Below are positions 1 through 10,788 of a DNA stretch of 64,000 bases, in pieces. The stretch covers positions 10,054,001 to 10,118,000 of the forward strand of contig NC_056420.1 in NCBI RefSeq assembly GCF_905147365.1. The letters are read 5' to 3'. Under the pieces are notes generated by a model. It searched no databases, was not told where the DNA came from, and worked only from the letters and a program-made list of their open reading frames with translations. The translations under genes and the position numbers were made by a program. Origin of the DNA: Aricia agestis. Taxonomy: Eukaryota > Arthropoda > Insecta > Lepidoptera > Lycaenidae. Positions within the stretch are counted from its first letter, which is position 1. Every line of letters begins with the position of its first letter.

Positions 1-35
1 GTGAGTGGATGAAGTGGGTAAATAACATTTTACAA

Positions 36-596
36 CAGAGTTTCTCAAACTTTCGGCTCCACGAACCCTTGTTAAAATGTCCAGTGACAGCGAACCCCTT
101 ACTGACTACTTAAATAAATTCGTAGTTTTTATTGGAATAAAAGGTAACACATAAAGTGCGAAACGTCTTTCTAATATTAATGTGATGGGTGTGCTTATTT
201 CATGTCGTAAATAGATTCAATGTTAGGAGTAATTTTGGACAATTTTAACCTTAATTTTGACTCGGTATCAAGTCGATTTGTGTATTTAGTTTTTATTATG
301 AGTCATGACCGTGTGAAAACCTACTCTCACATAAGTATATTGTAGCAAAGGGTAAAAGGAAATTCATTGCTTTGCATGAGTGTTCAAAATACTTTACTTT
401 GCCTGTCTAAAATCTATCAAAGACATCATTTTGAAATCAGCTTGAAGAGTTTCATCTACGGACATTTCTCGTTCGTAAAACTAGAAATTATGCCAGCCAG
501 TTATCATTTTACATTGCGTAAATCTTATCGCGAACCCCCTGTCGTCGAATGGCGAATCCCTAGAGGGGTTCGCTTACGCCACTTTGAGAAACCCTG
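36..596 (-). mobile_element. Non-autonomous hAT transposon with 8-bp target duplication
   Basis: The ends are inverted: CAGAGTTTCTCAAA on the left and TTTGAGAAACCCTG on the right. The element is flanked on both sides by the same 8 bp, TTTTACAA (28-35 and 597-604). An 8-bp duplication with a CAG-type end is characteristic of hAT elements. At 561 bp it is too short to encode a complete transposase, but the minus strand carries a decayed piece of one. It sits inside repeat family A. Confidence 0.88.
195..365 (-). pseudogene. Decayed C-terminal piece of a hAT transposase
   Basis: Reading the minus strand in two frames gives the short stretch FATIYLCES near 360-320, then KYTNRLDTESKLRLKLSK and TPNIESIYDMK, ending at a stop at 195-197. 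This follows the usual order at the end of hAT transposases of the ZBED/FAM200 type: a CE..FS block, an NRL block, then a PNI block inside the dimerisation region. The two parts are separated by stops and a frame change, so the copy is dead. The match is a pattern judgement by eye; the intact parent element is not in this window. Confidence 0.65.
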
Positions 597-1097
597 TTTT
601 ACAACATAAGAGCAATTTCTCTTTTTTCCTTTATAATTTTAACAGACCTTTTAATGTACCTACTTCATCATGCTTATAAATCTTATAATACATCTAAACA
701 TAGAATCCACATTTTTTTAATTTCAAATTATTTTCGCGGTTCTAAAAGCCTCTGTTTATGCAAAAAACTACAGTTTAAATTATTAGTTACCTACTTCATC
801 CACTTACGTCTTCAAACACGTTGCGTGCTCCATATCTTTGATATTTCTCAAAGGTTTACTGAGCTTAATATTAAGATTTAGTAAGTCGACTATAGCTAGT
901 TTATGATCAATGTATTATGGCTCGGTGGTTATAAAACAAATTGAATTTAATTTTAGCCTCTTACCAGACTAAAATAATTTTATACGCGTTTTTAGTGCTG
1001 TGATTTTGTTACTATGTATAGGTTAACTTTTTTAACAGCGTAAGTACTTTATGTACAATTTTATAATTATACGATTGTTTAAAGTTTTATTCATTTA

Positions 1098-1461
1098 GGG
1101 TGGATTGCACCAGAGGCGTGGTTAAAGTTAAAGTTATGGTCAAAGTTTTGGTTACAGTTAAGGCTAACTTTAACTTTCACCTTAACTTGGACCACAGATT
1201 TTGACAGATGACAACTGGTCTGACAAGGCTATAAATGAACGTGGGCGGAGGCGCTGCTGGTAAAGAAGAACTGTCAAAAATGGCGTTATAATGACAGTGT
1301 TAGTTCTTTTTTTCGCCACGTGCACTTAAAGCCTTGTCGAGCTCTATGGTTATGGTTAAATATTGCGTCCATTTTTGACTTTAACAAAAGATTTGACATT
1401 TTGCATTGTAGTTAAAGTTAAAGTTACAGTTATAGCTAAAGTAAGTTGGTGCAACCCACCC
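1098..1461. mobile_element. Harbinger-like foldback MITE (TTA duplication)
   Basis: The inverted ends are GGGTGGATTGCACCA and TGGTGCAACCCACCC, flanked by TTA at 1095-1097 and 1462-1464. The subterminal parts (GTTAAAGTTAAAGTTA on one side and its complement type on the other) are also inverted and tandem-like, so the whole 364 bp can fold. A 3-bp TWA duplication with GGG ends points to PIF/Harbinger. No open frame is present. Confidence 0.82.
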
Positions 1462-2111
1462 TTAATTTATTAGACTACTTCGTGTATATTACTCCATATA
1501 GAAAATAATATAAACTAGAAATAAAGAGTAAGAATATTTTTTAGTATTTTATTGAGAATTTTTTTACACCTATTTTCCGTGGTTGGGTTTGCTGTTCTTT
1601 TATCAAAATGTGTAGTTTTTAATTTTTTATATCAATTTTCTAGTCTTAGTTTAGCAGTTCTTATCGTTAATTCATGATACGTGCATACTTATAGTAAGCT
1701 TACTTACTAAAATCTGTTGTACACTAAAATCCCATATATCTTATATGATAATAGAAACAACTTTTAAGTACTAAGTACGTATGAGTTAAGTACAAAATAT
1801 ACATTAATGGCTATGCATTGGAGCCAACCACCACTTATATCATCTGTATTTTATACGAATTGTTCAAGAGTCACTGCAATCTAGGCCTCCTCCAAAAAAG
1901 AACATAAAACCCTACAATAACAAATATGCATTGGATTCTTACCACTTGAGTATTTTATACAAATTGCTCTCGGCTCGCAGGCCAGTTTCTTCCAAAAAAG
2001 AACGTAAAAACAAGAATCGAAAGATATTCTGATCACATGAACCGAGAACGAAAATCTGACCAGAATTCGGAATCGCGTCTTTTCCGGACTTTTCAGGATA
2101 TATTCGAGACA
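1462..2111. other. Unassigned AT-rich sequence
   Basis: I see no gene, repeat end or structured RNA in this stretch. Short open frames here lack any family resemblance. Confidence 0.5.
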
Positions 2112-2318
2112 AGATGAAGATCGCAACTCCGTTGCGCCAACATTCGTTTATCGCGCGGGAACCGTTTGTTTCCCAGGATAAAAAGTATCCTATGTCCTTT
2201 CCTGGGACTCAAAGTATCTCCATGCCAAATTTAGGCAAAAAACCGTTCAGTGGTTTGGGCGTGAAGAGGCAATAGATAGACAGACACACTTCGCATTTAT
2301 AATATTACGTAACAGACG
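2112..2318 (+). repeat. RTE-like LINE 3' end
   Basis: The order of blocks is CAACTCCGTTGCGCC, TTATCGCGCGGGAACCG, TATCCTATGTCCTTTCC, ACTCAAAGTATCTCCATG, GGTTTGGGCGTGAAGAGG, then CTTCGCATTTATAATATTA. Comparable blocks recur at 13893, 17560, 23630(-), 44395(-) and 59848. This is the common 3' terminal segment of RTE-clade LINEs in Lepidoptera; the reverse transcriptase part is absent, as expected for a 5'-truncated copy. Confidence 0.75.
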
Positions 2319-4140
2319 ATTTTATCAAAAACGCATCAAGTTGAACGACCGCTTTAAAATATAATTCGTGTTTATTCTGGTAACTACAACAGTTTGGGCA
2401 CCAAAACGCCGCAGTACGTCTGCGTAATGTAAAACGGACCTTAGCACTTTACATTTGGGTTCAAATTGTATCGTCGCAGGATAATCACGCTAGAGTTGCA
2501 ATTCAGTAGCGGACAATAACAGTTAAGTTGTGATTAATATGCGCTTTATTTAGGCGTTTCCCGGGTCGGGTCAGGGTTAGTTAAGATGATTCATCATTAT
2601 GAATCCGCGGCTCTGCCAGAATTTTTATACAATTGAAGCGAAATTGCGAATGCTCTCGATATTTTACCTTATTTTATGAGAGCAACGAAGTCTATTCGAT
2701 TTTTTGTGATATTTGGATCGTAATCACAATATTCATCGAGTGTATAGTCCAACGTTTAATTAGTATAATGGATCGTTTTAATCGAAAACGACCTTATTAA
2801 TTTTATTTTCTAAGAAATTTCATCCTAGTTTTCCACAGATCGAATTCTATTCATCACAAATGAGTAGCCACCTTATTGTTATTCTAGTTTACATTGATAA
2901 GTGACAAAAAATTATACGCTATTAAATATTATAAATGTCACAGTTTGTTTGTTTACAAGCCATTTTAAAACTCTTCATCATGCCTTTTTTGTTTACAATA
3001 TTTACGGTGTTCCCAACAATTTACATATTGCATTGAAAAATCGCATAGGTAATGATGCAAGTTCACGAAGGCAAAGATATTTAATACCCGCCGATAAAAA
3101 GTCCCTGCCAAGAATGCTCCAAGTTGAAATGCGCCATGGAGTCCCCGATATCAAGTAAAGGGGTCATGCCCTATATCGCCAGTTTCTTGCTCACCTTTCT
3201 TTTCTTCATTCGAAAAATAAAAGGATTTGTGACTTTCAAACGAAATAATAGAAATGTTTTCAGTAGGTTTAGTTCGTTTTTGTGATAAATATAATCAAAT
3301 ATAGAAAGAAGATAATGAGTACTATTTTGAGGGTAGATAAAAATTAATTAAATTTGAATTTCGAATTTTGAACTTCCCAAATTAAAAATTATAAACCTGT
3401 AACACTGCGGTTACAACTTACAAGATAAGTTAAGTGAGTTATAATTAATGAATCTTCGGGTAGTTTTAAAAAACTTCAGTAACTGTCACCTCAGTCTAGT
3501 GAAAGCAGCCAAAAAGTCGTAGGAAGAGAGCTCGCGAAAAAGTCTGTAAGTTTTTAAAACGTTATTAAGTACTAATTTAATGGTAAAGTTTCTAAAGCTT
3601 ATTTTGTACCATAAATTTTTGTTAGGTTATTTCGTACTTTTATAAATAAATAAATAAAAATAAATAAATTAATAAAAACAAACACCGATTCAAAACTAAT
3701 AAGCGTCCGCCGTCCGGAGTCACGATGCAATATTATTTAACCGTTGTAATCACTGGATATTGCTTACATACTTTCATTTCAAGTAGACAAATCCAATGAT
3801 ATTCTACTTATACAGATATGTTACGTCCATACTATTTTCCGGCTTAAATCTCTTCCGAACAATTTTCAAATTCAAAATTGCAAACATTGACAAATTTGAC
3901 AGATAAGTGAAACAAAAGATACGAAAAACCATTTACATAAAAGAATCAGTTCTATTTTTAAACGTCGAATGGTATCGCTGTCTCTTTCTTCGCCTGAGCT
4001 ATGACGAAAATTCGATTTTTTCCAGATTGTTCGAAAAAATAATTGAAAATGTAAATAATCGAGGTATTTATTGCCATCAAGACATGTGGTAAGAGATTCC
4101 ATGTGTTTTGTTTACTTTCGAGTCATAATTGGTACATTTT
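2319..4140. other. Unassigned sequence with one A-rich simple repeat
   Basis: No gene or transposon end is recognised. A (TAAA)-type simple repeat lies at about 3640-3672 and could be the tail of an old retroposon. The rest is low-GC sequence without long open frames, and may be unique upstream DNA of the exon at 4665. Confidence 0.5.
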
Positions 4141-4664
4141 CGATTCACGCACGACGTCATTTTCAATTTATTTAGGTAAGACAAGACGCAGCACGTTCGT
4201 GACTGCGCTTGATGCAGACTAACAGACGGCCCAATTGGGCCGTATTTAAATCTTCACAACGCGCGCGGTAGTAACATCTGCTTTGAGTTTTTCATCATTG
4301 GACAAATCCGAATTTTCCAGAACTGAGTGGCGCGGCGTGATGATTGCTATTGTTCCCGTTCTCCATCATGTTAGATTTCAAACAAAAAACGTGATCAATA
4401 TGTCGAATGCTAAATCGATGTCACAGACAGATAGACCGACGCGCAGGAACGTCTAAATAATAACATCCCTCTTTTTTGGCGGGGGTTATAAACGATCTGA
4501 AATTGAACGTGTGTAATTGAAGCTTAAACACTTGGCCTACAAATGATAACATTGTAATGGGTTTAAAAACTAATTTTAGTGATTACACAAATTAAGTGTG
4601 TTTTGATATTGAATGAACTGAACTTCAAGAAGTTTTAAGTGCATAACTTTTAGGAGTAGGCACT
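4141..4664 (+). promoter_or_regulatory. Probable 5' untranslated and promoter region of the exon at 4665
   Basis: This stretch is less AT-rich than its surroundings, has no repeat family match, and leads directly into the ATG at 4665. An in-frame TAA at 4644-4646 closes the frame seven codons upstream. A TATAAA-like string occurs in the block GGCGGGGGTTATAAACG near 4479-4495. The assignment is positional inference; no transcription start can be fixed from sequence alone. Confidence 0.35.
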
Positions 4665-4763
4665 ATGCCTCTATTCCTTTGTAGAAAACATCACAACGCC
4701 AATGAATCTCACTCCAAGGAAATCGACAGAGAAATCAAAGAATGGATAAAATCTTATAACAAT
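4665..4763 (+). CDS. First coding exon, probably of a G-protein alpha subunit
   Basis: The exon starts at the first ATG after an in-frame TAA and encodes 33 residues. It ends at AAT|GTAAGTA, a near-ideal splice donor in phase 0. The product begins MPLFLCRKHH and ends with the amphipathic stretch SKEIDREIKEWIKSYNN. Alpha subunits of heterotrimeric G proteins begin with such an N-terminal helix (I-D-x-x-I pattern), followed by the P-loop LLLLGAGESGK. A cysteine at residue 6 could be a lipid-anchor site. The P-loop exon would lie downstream, but I could not find it in the window, so the intron may be very long. The Gα identity is inference from the helix pattern; the exon itself rests on start, upstream stop and donor. 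It could still be a chance open frame. Confidence 0.5.
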
Positions 4764-4946
4764 GTAAGTACAGTTTCAAATATTTAAAACACGGGATTTT
4801 CACGGGACCCTCTTGGATTCCTCTTGCGTCTCAATATACCGTACCCTTGTTTCTTCATAAAGCCAACTCATAAGGTATAGCTAGGCAGAGTCTTGCGTCA
4901 ACACACTTTGACATTGGCCATTCATTAAGGAGCCATTTGAAAAAAA

Positions 4947-5747
4947 ACCGGCCAAGTGCGAGTCGGACTCGCGCACCGAGGGTTCCGTACAAACCTGCAA
5001 GGTTTACAAAGTTCGTTCATTACGACAATCGAGTCATAACTATGGTATTTTTATTGCAAAATGAAATTCATAACAAAATTTAAGGTTTTCGGAATTTTTC
5101 CTTTATGTGTGCTATAAAACGTTGCTTCATGCCAAATTTCAAGATTCTAGGTCGACTGGAAGTACCCTTTAGGTTTTGATTCCCTTGCGAGTACTTGCGA
5201 GTTTCAAAATATGCAGCTTAAATTGCTGTTTCTTTTGATTGCGTTGACATAGAAGTTTGACTTTGTTACAGCTTAAAGGTATTATAGACCTGAGTATTTG
5301 GTATGAATTTCAATTTAATACCTCTACGCGTTTATGAGGAAATGGGTAGTAAGTTTAAAATTATTAAAAAAATATATATTATGTGATGTAACTAAAAATT
5401 TATGGTTTTCGTAATTTTTCCTTTATCTATGCTATAAGACGTTGCTTCGTACCAAATTTCAAGATTCTGAGTTCACGGGAAGCACCCTGTAGGTTTTGAT
5501 TCCCTTGCAAGTGTCGAAAATTTGCGGCATAAACGGCTGTATCTTTTGATTGCGTTGGCTTAGAAGTTTGATTTTTTCACAGCTTCAAAGAACAGTAGAC
5601 CTGAGTAATTGATATAAATTTCAGCTTCATACCTCCACGCGTTCCTGAGAAAAAGGGTCTTGACAGACGGACGGACGGACAGACGGACAACAAAGTGATC
5701 CTATAAGGGTTCCGTTTTTTCCTTTTGAGGTACGGAACCCTAAAAAA
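4947..5747 (+). repeat. Lepidopteran repeat family B (CCGGCCAAGTGCGAGT), with internal duplication
   Basis: The 5' end is AAACCGGCCAAGTGCGAGTC and the 3' end a short hairpin, AGGGTTCCG ... TACGGAACCCT, preceded by a (GACG/GACA)n run. Two internal segments, about 5079-5345 and 5398-5655, are diverged tandem copies; both contain GCCAAATTTCAAGATTCT or a close variant. Other copies are at 9549-9952(-), 28286-28890 and 41155-41624. It is non-coding; the superfamily is not certain. Confidence 0.75.
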
Positions 5748-5957
5748 AGAAGAAGAAATACAAACGCTGTGTAAAATGGCGCTTAGATGAGCGAGTCAGA
5801 TAGTGAGACAACAGGCAACTAACAGTCTTATCGCTTGTCGACACTTGTTGATGACTCATGTCTCGATACCAAGTGATTCTAATTTATTGTTTCACTCTAA
5901 TAAGCTCGATTTTTCACTCGGTCACGACGAAGTCGGAGAGGTTATGACTTGGAACAA

Positions 5958-6095
5958 TTTTTGGGGGTTCCGTACCCAAGGCTAAAAATGGGAACCCTAT
6001 ATTACTGAGACTTATATGTCTGTCAGTTTGCGTGTCTGTTTCCAGGCTGTATCTCAATAACTGCTACTAGACTACATTTTTAAATGTTTGTTCCA
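5958..6095 (-). repeat. Repeat family B fragment
   Basis: GGTTCCGTACCCAAGGCTAAAAA followed by GGGAACCC, ACTGAGACTTATATG and a CTGTCAG/CTGTC run reads as the reverse complement of the 3' end of family B. The other end is missing. Confidence 0.65.
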
Positions 6096-6394
6096 TCGCG
6101 GCACCTAAAGTTTTGATACGATATTGAATATAAGGGGTTTCTTAGATTTGTATAGAATTACGAGTAACATTAGGTACCATTAGATTCGAGTTATAATTTC
6201 AGATTTTTGTAGAATTTCTGACGCCGTTGAAAAGAAGGAGAAACTTCTGATTATCATAAGTTTAACTTATCCACGGCGCTCTTGCTTACCTAACGTTTAT
6301 ATGTTAAAAATCGATAACTAACAGCTCTGATATGAATAGATAAAATCCTGTCTAAAGCCTCTGAAACTTTTTTTTTGAAACATACATAGTTTTT

Positions 6395-6575
6395 ATTTAC
6401 ATTTTTATCTTATCTTATATCTTTAAACGAGCAATTCTCCAACGATTTTCATGAAATTTAGTATATAGGGGGTTTCGGGGGGCAATAAATCGATCTAGCT
6501 AGGAATCATTTTTAGAAAATGTCATTTTATTCGTGTTTTACCGAATACCGAAGCAAAGCTCGGTCAAATAGCTAG
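6395..6575 (+). mobile_element. Helitron 3' fragment
   Basis: The segment has TTTAAACGAGCAATTCTCC, GATTTTCATGAAATTTAG and GATAAATCGAT-like blocks. It ends in a small hairpin (CCGAAGCAAAGCTCGG) followed by CTAG and a T. A short hairpin before terminal CTAG/T is the hallmark of Helitron 3' ends. The 5' end is not clear. Confidence 0.68.
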
Positions 6576-6576
6576 T

Positions 6577-7510
6577 AATGTTTAATTTTAGCTAAAATTA
6601 TTAGTCTATTAGAGTTAATATTGAAGTAGAAGTGAATTGCCAGCCAAAAAATGTGTCAATAACTTTACTACTTAGTTATAATAATCGTGAAATATTATTT
6701 GGACGTCGTCAACTACGACAAAGTATGCGATCTACCGAAATTTAACATCTCTAGCAACCATATTTTATCCAAATAAATATAATTTCATTTCATTTCATTT
6801 GCATTAAGTAAATCATGCGCCTTAAAATTGTGACACAAAAAACTTATTTACTTTTCGCGATTAAAAAGGTTTTTTAAAAATAACCCCGCCATTGTTTTGT
6901 ATGTGGTACGAAAGTCAGGTGTGCTCGGTATCTGTGTCAAGATGGAACATTTTAAAAACGCGCCAAAGCATAACACTGGGGGCTGGCATTGTAAAATACA
7001 CCCTACACCGTAGAACACAAGTTTGAGTTTGTAACGAGCGTTAGTTACATACGAAAATCGGTAAATAAAAAATGAAAACAAGTGTTCAGAGCTCTACATA
7101 TAAGTCAATAAAACAACTCGCGTACAGTAATTATAGCAATGCTTATAGTCCAAGTAGTCTATAGTTTTTCAAATATAAACAAGCAACGCAAAGTTTTCCA
7201 AGCTAGAAGCTATTTAAAGATGTTGAACTTAGGTAAAAATGAAGTCGACAAAGTCCAAGAGCAATCATTGTAATAGCTATGCATTTTCTATATTTTTTTT
7301 CTCGGATTACCTTACAATCTTCTATTGTAGAAAATAAAATCTAAGTAATTGGTAAAGCTGGATTTTACTTGCTTTCTTTGGACCAACTAATTATTATATT
7401 TACGCCGCATTGACCTGAGATACCATCGATAGTCGTTTTGTGAAAATATAATGCCTTGCTTTTTGCAAATACATTAGAACGAGATAAAAACGTCATGATA
7501 CTCGTAAACC
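6577..7510. other. Mostly unassigned sequence with a LINE-type tail
   Basis: The run ATTTCATTTCATTTCATTT at about 6780-6799, just after AAATAAATATA, looks like the simple-repeat tail of a CR1/Jockey-type LINE, but no coding part precedes it. The rest shows nothing recognisable. Confidence 0.45.
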
Positions 7511-7770
7511 TTTTTTTTATGAAGTAAGGGGGCAAACAAGCAAACGGGTCACCTGATGGAAAGCAACTTCCGTCGCCCATGGTCACTCGCAGCATCAGAA
7601 GAGCTGCAGGTGCGTTGCCGGCCTTTTAAGAGGGAATAGGGTAATAGGGGAGGGTAGGGATGGGAAGGGAAGGGAATAGAATATGGTAGGGGATTGGGCC
7701 TCCGGTAAACTTACTCACTTGGCGAAACACAGCGCAAGCGCTGTTTCACGCCGGTTTTCTGTGAGAAACC
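7511..7770 (-). mobile_element. Metulj-like SINE copy, 5'-truncated
   Basis: On the plus strand it begins with a T run (the poly-A tail in reverse), then GTAAGGGGGCAAAC, GGGTCACCTGATGGAAAGCA, a polypurine block (GGGAAGGGAAGGGAATAG) and the GCGCAAGCGCTG hairpin, stopping at TTTTCTGTGAGAA. The terminal part seen in other copies (to CTCTCCCACGT) is missing, so the copy is 5'-truncated. The family name is tentative. Confidence 0.78.
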
Positions 7771-7795
7771 TTAACCTGAACTAGTTTAGTACTTA

Positions 7796-7956
7796 GAGAA
7801 GTTAATTCATAGGCAGATACTTCGCGCTACGTAATTAGGTCGCGTTATGTCAAATCCAGCCGACTGATCACGGCATACATTGATTTACCATAATCCGACC
7901 AAACGAAGTGTCACGTGCGTCCATCAACTGCCTATGAATAAATTTCTTCGATGGCA
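7796..7956. mobile_element. Short foldback MITE
   Basis: The ends AGAAGTTAATTCATAGGCAG and CTGCCTATGAATAAATTTCT are inverted. The core contains GTCAAATCCAGCCGACTGATCAC. A related copy lies at 63488-63624 (GTCAAACCCAGCTGACAGATCAC). It is non-coding and no clear duplication was found. Confidence 0.65.
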
Positions 7957-7969
7957 AATCAGGGGGGTG

Positions 7970-8136
7970 AGCCAAAATCTTTTCGTTTTCGCTTCGTTAT
8001 AGAATCGCCGATGAAAATGTATGGAATTGACATAAGCGTTCGTTAATATGACGTTGACGTTCGACTCGTCTTATGTCAATTCCATACATTTTGATCGGCG
8101 ATTCCATAACGAAGCGAAAACGAAAAGATTTTGGCT
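7970..8136. repeat. Long-armed foldback element
   Basis: The left arm starts AGCCAAAATCTTTTCGTTTT and the right arm ends AAAACGAAAAGATTTTGGCT. The arms are about 65 bp with very few mismatches, and the spacer is about 35 bp. A decayed relative is visible at about 63690-63808 (TTTTGATCGGTGATTATATA, GAAGCGATAAAG). No coding content. Confidence 0.8.
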
Positions 8137-8466
8137 AAATGGCCAGGTGATATTTAAGGCGTAAACAACACACCTACACAACTTATTAATATAAAACCGA
8201 ATTACATTAATGTCTAAATAACAATCTCTAATACAAATTGGTAAAAAAACGTTTAATAAATATTATTTCCCGCGGCTGCGAAATCGTACATTATGTTCAG
8301 AGCGTTTAACCTTTTGCGAGTTAAAATGTCACCTCCCACGTCGGCCTACGCAGGACGAAAGGAACTGAACTTAACTACAGAACAATATAGAATCATAACA
8401 TTCACTGAGAGGTATCTAAGGTATGTTATGATTACATTACACACCCAATAAGGTCCATAACATAAA

Positions 8467-9296
8467 TCTACACTAATATAATAAACTGGTAAGGTTTATT
8501 TTAGTTTGTAGGAGGTAATCTCTGAAACGACTGGTCCGATTGCAAAAAAATTAACGCCGATAGGAAGCTGTTGTGTTCCTGAGTGAAATCTATACTAATA
8601 TTATAAAGCGGAAGAGTTTGTTAGTTAGTTTGTTTGTTTGTTTGTTTGTTTGTTTGTTTGTTTGAACGCGCTAATCATAGGAACTACTGGTCCGATTTGA
8701 AAAATTATTTCAGTGTTAGATAGTCCATTTATCGAGGAAGGCTATAATAGGCTATATTTTATCACGCTAAGATAAATAGGAGCGAAGAAATAGAGGAAAA
8801 TGTGGAAAAAACTAGGGGAAATTATTTGAAAAGGCTTATTTGAACGCGCTAACCTCAGGAACTACTGGTCCGATTTAAAAAAAATCATTCAGTGTTAGAT
8901 AGCCCAGTTATCGAGGAAGGCTATATTTTATTACGCTAAGACTAATAGGAGCGAAGAAATAGAGGAAAATGTGGAAAAAATGGGGGATTTTTTTTGAAAG
9001 GGCTTATCTCACGAACTACTAGAGAATTTTTTTGTTAATATTTGGATCAGATAAGAAGTAGACCACGTGAAAGATCATAGGCTTTTTTGTGGGCTAATTT
9101 TTCTGTGAAATATCTAAATGACGCGGGCGAAGCCGTGCGGAACGTCTAGTATTTAATAAAATAAAGCCTATTTCGCTCAGAAAAAACATAACTCTTTATA
9201 CAATATATTACATATATATAAAAAGTTCTGTTTTGTTTTTATCAAATTATGTCGTTCTCAGAATTCCACGCGGGCGAAGCCGCGGGCAAAAGCTAG
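8467..9296 (+). mobile_element. Older Helitron, split by a nested Helitron
   Basis: The 5' part (8467-8588) begins TCTACACTAATATAATAAAC. The 3' part (9150-9296) ends CGGGCGAAGCCGCGGGCAAA followed by AGCTAG/T. The two halves are separated exactly by a complete younger Helitron. Confidence 0.65.
8589..9149 (+). mobile_element. Non-autonomous Helitron nested in an older one
   Basis: The element starts TCTATACTAATATTATAAAG and ends AACGTCTAG. It lies between A (8588) and T (9150), the A^T target typical of Helitrons. It contains a GTTT tandem run (about 8624-8664) and two tandem copies of a block starting GAACGCGCTAA (8664-8840 and 8841 to about 9006), each with GAACTACTGGTCCGATTT. It encodes no Rep/helicase. 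Confidence 0.8.
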
Positions 9297-9548
9297 TATA
9301 TTATGCTAGCGGCCAGCTAGCTCGCGACTATACCGACGAAAAATTACATGATTTGTATTTATTTTATCTGCTGGAAACGCAAAACGTAATACAGTCCATA
9401 ATAATATAAGAAAAAAACTTACAAGCCTATGTTACAAATAGACAAAAGAAATAAATCTTTGTACCTAAAATTGTTAAAATTTATAACAAGCCTGAAAGAT
9501 ATAATGTAGTACAATTAGCTTATTTAATATTAACATTAGTATTTGTTT

Positions 9549-9952
9549 GTAGGGTTCCGTACCCAAAGGGTAAAAACGGAACCCTATTACTCAGACTTCG
9601 ATGTCTGTCCGTCTGTCTGTCTGTCTCCAACAACTCAAGAACGGTAATAGCTAGAGAGTTGAAATTTTCACAGATTATGAATTTTTGTTGCCGCTATAAC
9701 AAAAATACTAAAAATAAAATAAATTAAATATCCCATACAATAAACGTGATTTTTTGCCGTTTTTGCTCGATATCAACGATGGTAACGCGTAGGCACCTGA
9801 GATGTTCACAAATTACCTAATTGTATTTATACTTCAATAATTAATAATAAAAATTAAAATAAAATTAATACTTAAGGGGGGCTCCCATACAAAAAATACA
9901 ATTTTTGTTCTATAATGGTACGGGTACAACTCGCACTTGGCCGATTTTCTAC
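9549..9952 (-). repeat. Repeat family B copy
   Basis: Read on the minus strand it starts with the CGGCCAAGTGCGAGTT block and ends with the TACGGAACCCT hairpin. The GACAGACAGACGGACAG run precedes the hairpin as in the other copies. Confidence 0.75.
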
Positions 9953-9954
9953 TA

Positions 9955-10589
9955 CTTAGATGTTGCCCACAACTTCGTCAAGCTGAAATTCGTTCATCGC
10001 GCGAGAACGGTGGATTTTCTCGTCATAAAACTAAACGATGTCCCTTTGCAGGACTCAAGGCACTTATCTGCATACTAAATAAAAAATTCAGCGGCTTAAG
10101 GGGACTACTAACGCAAAAAATCAAACATCGTCCTTCTCTCTTCGCGCTCACGCCCGTCTTTCTGAGTTGCCAGTTGAAAAATGTCGACGCGGAATCATCG
10201 CCAAGTTAGTTTTTTCTTAATAACTCGATAAATATGCAACATTTTAAAAATCCGCTAGGTCAGTGTCTCAATGATAGAATTTTATACAATGTGTTAAAAT
10301 ATTAATTTAGTTTAATGCACGGTTACGGCAATATATGAAAAATCCTTGAAAATTAGATGCATCTTTGTGATTTTTTCTATCGAGAAAATTTTAAGATATC
10401 GTGTTTTCGCTCAGATTAAATTCTTGGAAATATAATGTAGTATCTATATTTAGAAAATGTAACAATTCGGGGCTTATTTTCAAGTATAAAAATGAATTAT
10501 AAAATCAACGATTTTGGGTTAATCGCTTCCTTAAGCATAAAGAGATAACAGAGAGACAAACACATTTTCGCATGTATAATCTTATCTTA
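9955..10589 (+). repeat. Diverged RTE-like 3' end split by a TTAA MITE
   Basis: The left part reads ACTTAGATGTTGCCCACAAC, CATCGCGCGAGAACGG and AAAAAATTCAGCGGC. After the MITE it resumes GCATAAAGAGATAACAGAGA and CACATTTTCGCATGTATAAT. Put side by side these are the ends of an RTE-type LINE tail, so the MITE landed inside it. Confidence 0.65.
10100..10530. mobile_element. TTAA-flanked MITE, subfamily 1
   Basis: TTAA flanks both sides (10096-10099, 10531-10534). The inverted ends are GGGGACTACTAAC and GTTAATCGCTTCC (imperfect). The interior matches 31172-31596 almost throughout: TCAAACATCGTCCT, CGCCAAGTTAGTTTTTTC, TAGATGCATCTTTGTGATTT. TTAA targets suggest piggyBac- or Sola3-type transposases; the superfamily is not settled. 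Confidence 0.75.
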
Positions 10590-10788
10590 TCTTATATAAA
10601 GTTCTCGTGTCACAATGTTAGTTACCGTACTCCTCCGAAACGGCTTTACTGATTTTTACCAAATTTTATATGCATATTCAGTGGGTCTGAGAATCGGCTA
10701 CTGGGTACTTTTTAAATTGATAAGTGCATTTGTTGAATAAATAATAGTAAATTATATATAGCAAAACAACGTTTGCTGGGACAGCTAG
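10590..10788 (+). mobile_element. Helitron family C copy, internally shortened
   Basis: It starts TCTTATATAAAGTTCTCGTG and ends AACGTTTGCTGGGACAGCTAG followed by T. Compared with 16483-16795 it lacks the central block containing GACTGACGGCGACCATTG. Confidence 0.78.

Larger units (their letters stand above)
1..860 (+). repeat. Interspersed repeat family A, interrupted by a hAT element
   Basis: The window opens inside a repeat beginning GTGAGTGGATGAAGTGGG. After the nested hAT insertion it resumes with ACAACATAAGAGCAATTTCTC and continues to CTTCATCCACTTACGTCTTC near 800-822. The same order of sequence blocks recurs at about 61568-62650, and the left block alone at 42826-42935. The first block (GTGAGTGGATGAAG) and the last (CTTCATCCACTTACG) are roughly inverted, which suggests a terminal-inverted-repeat DNA transposon. 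No coding sequence is visible in the shared part and the superfamily is unknown. The left end is cut by the window edge. Confidence 0.6.
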
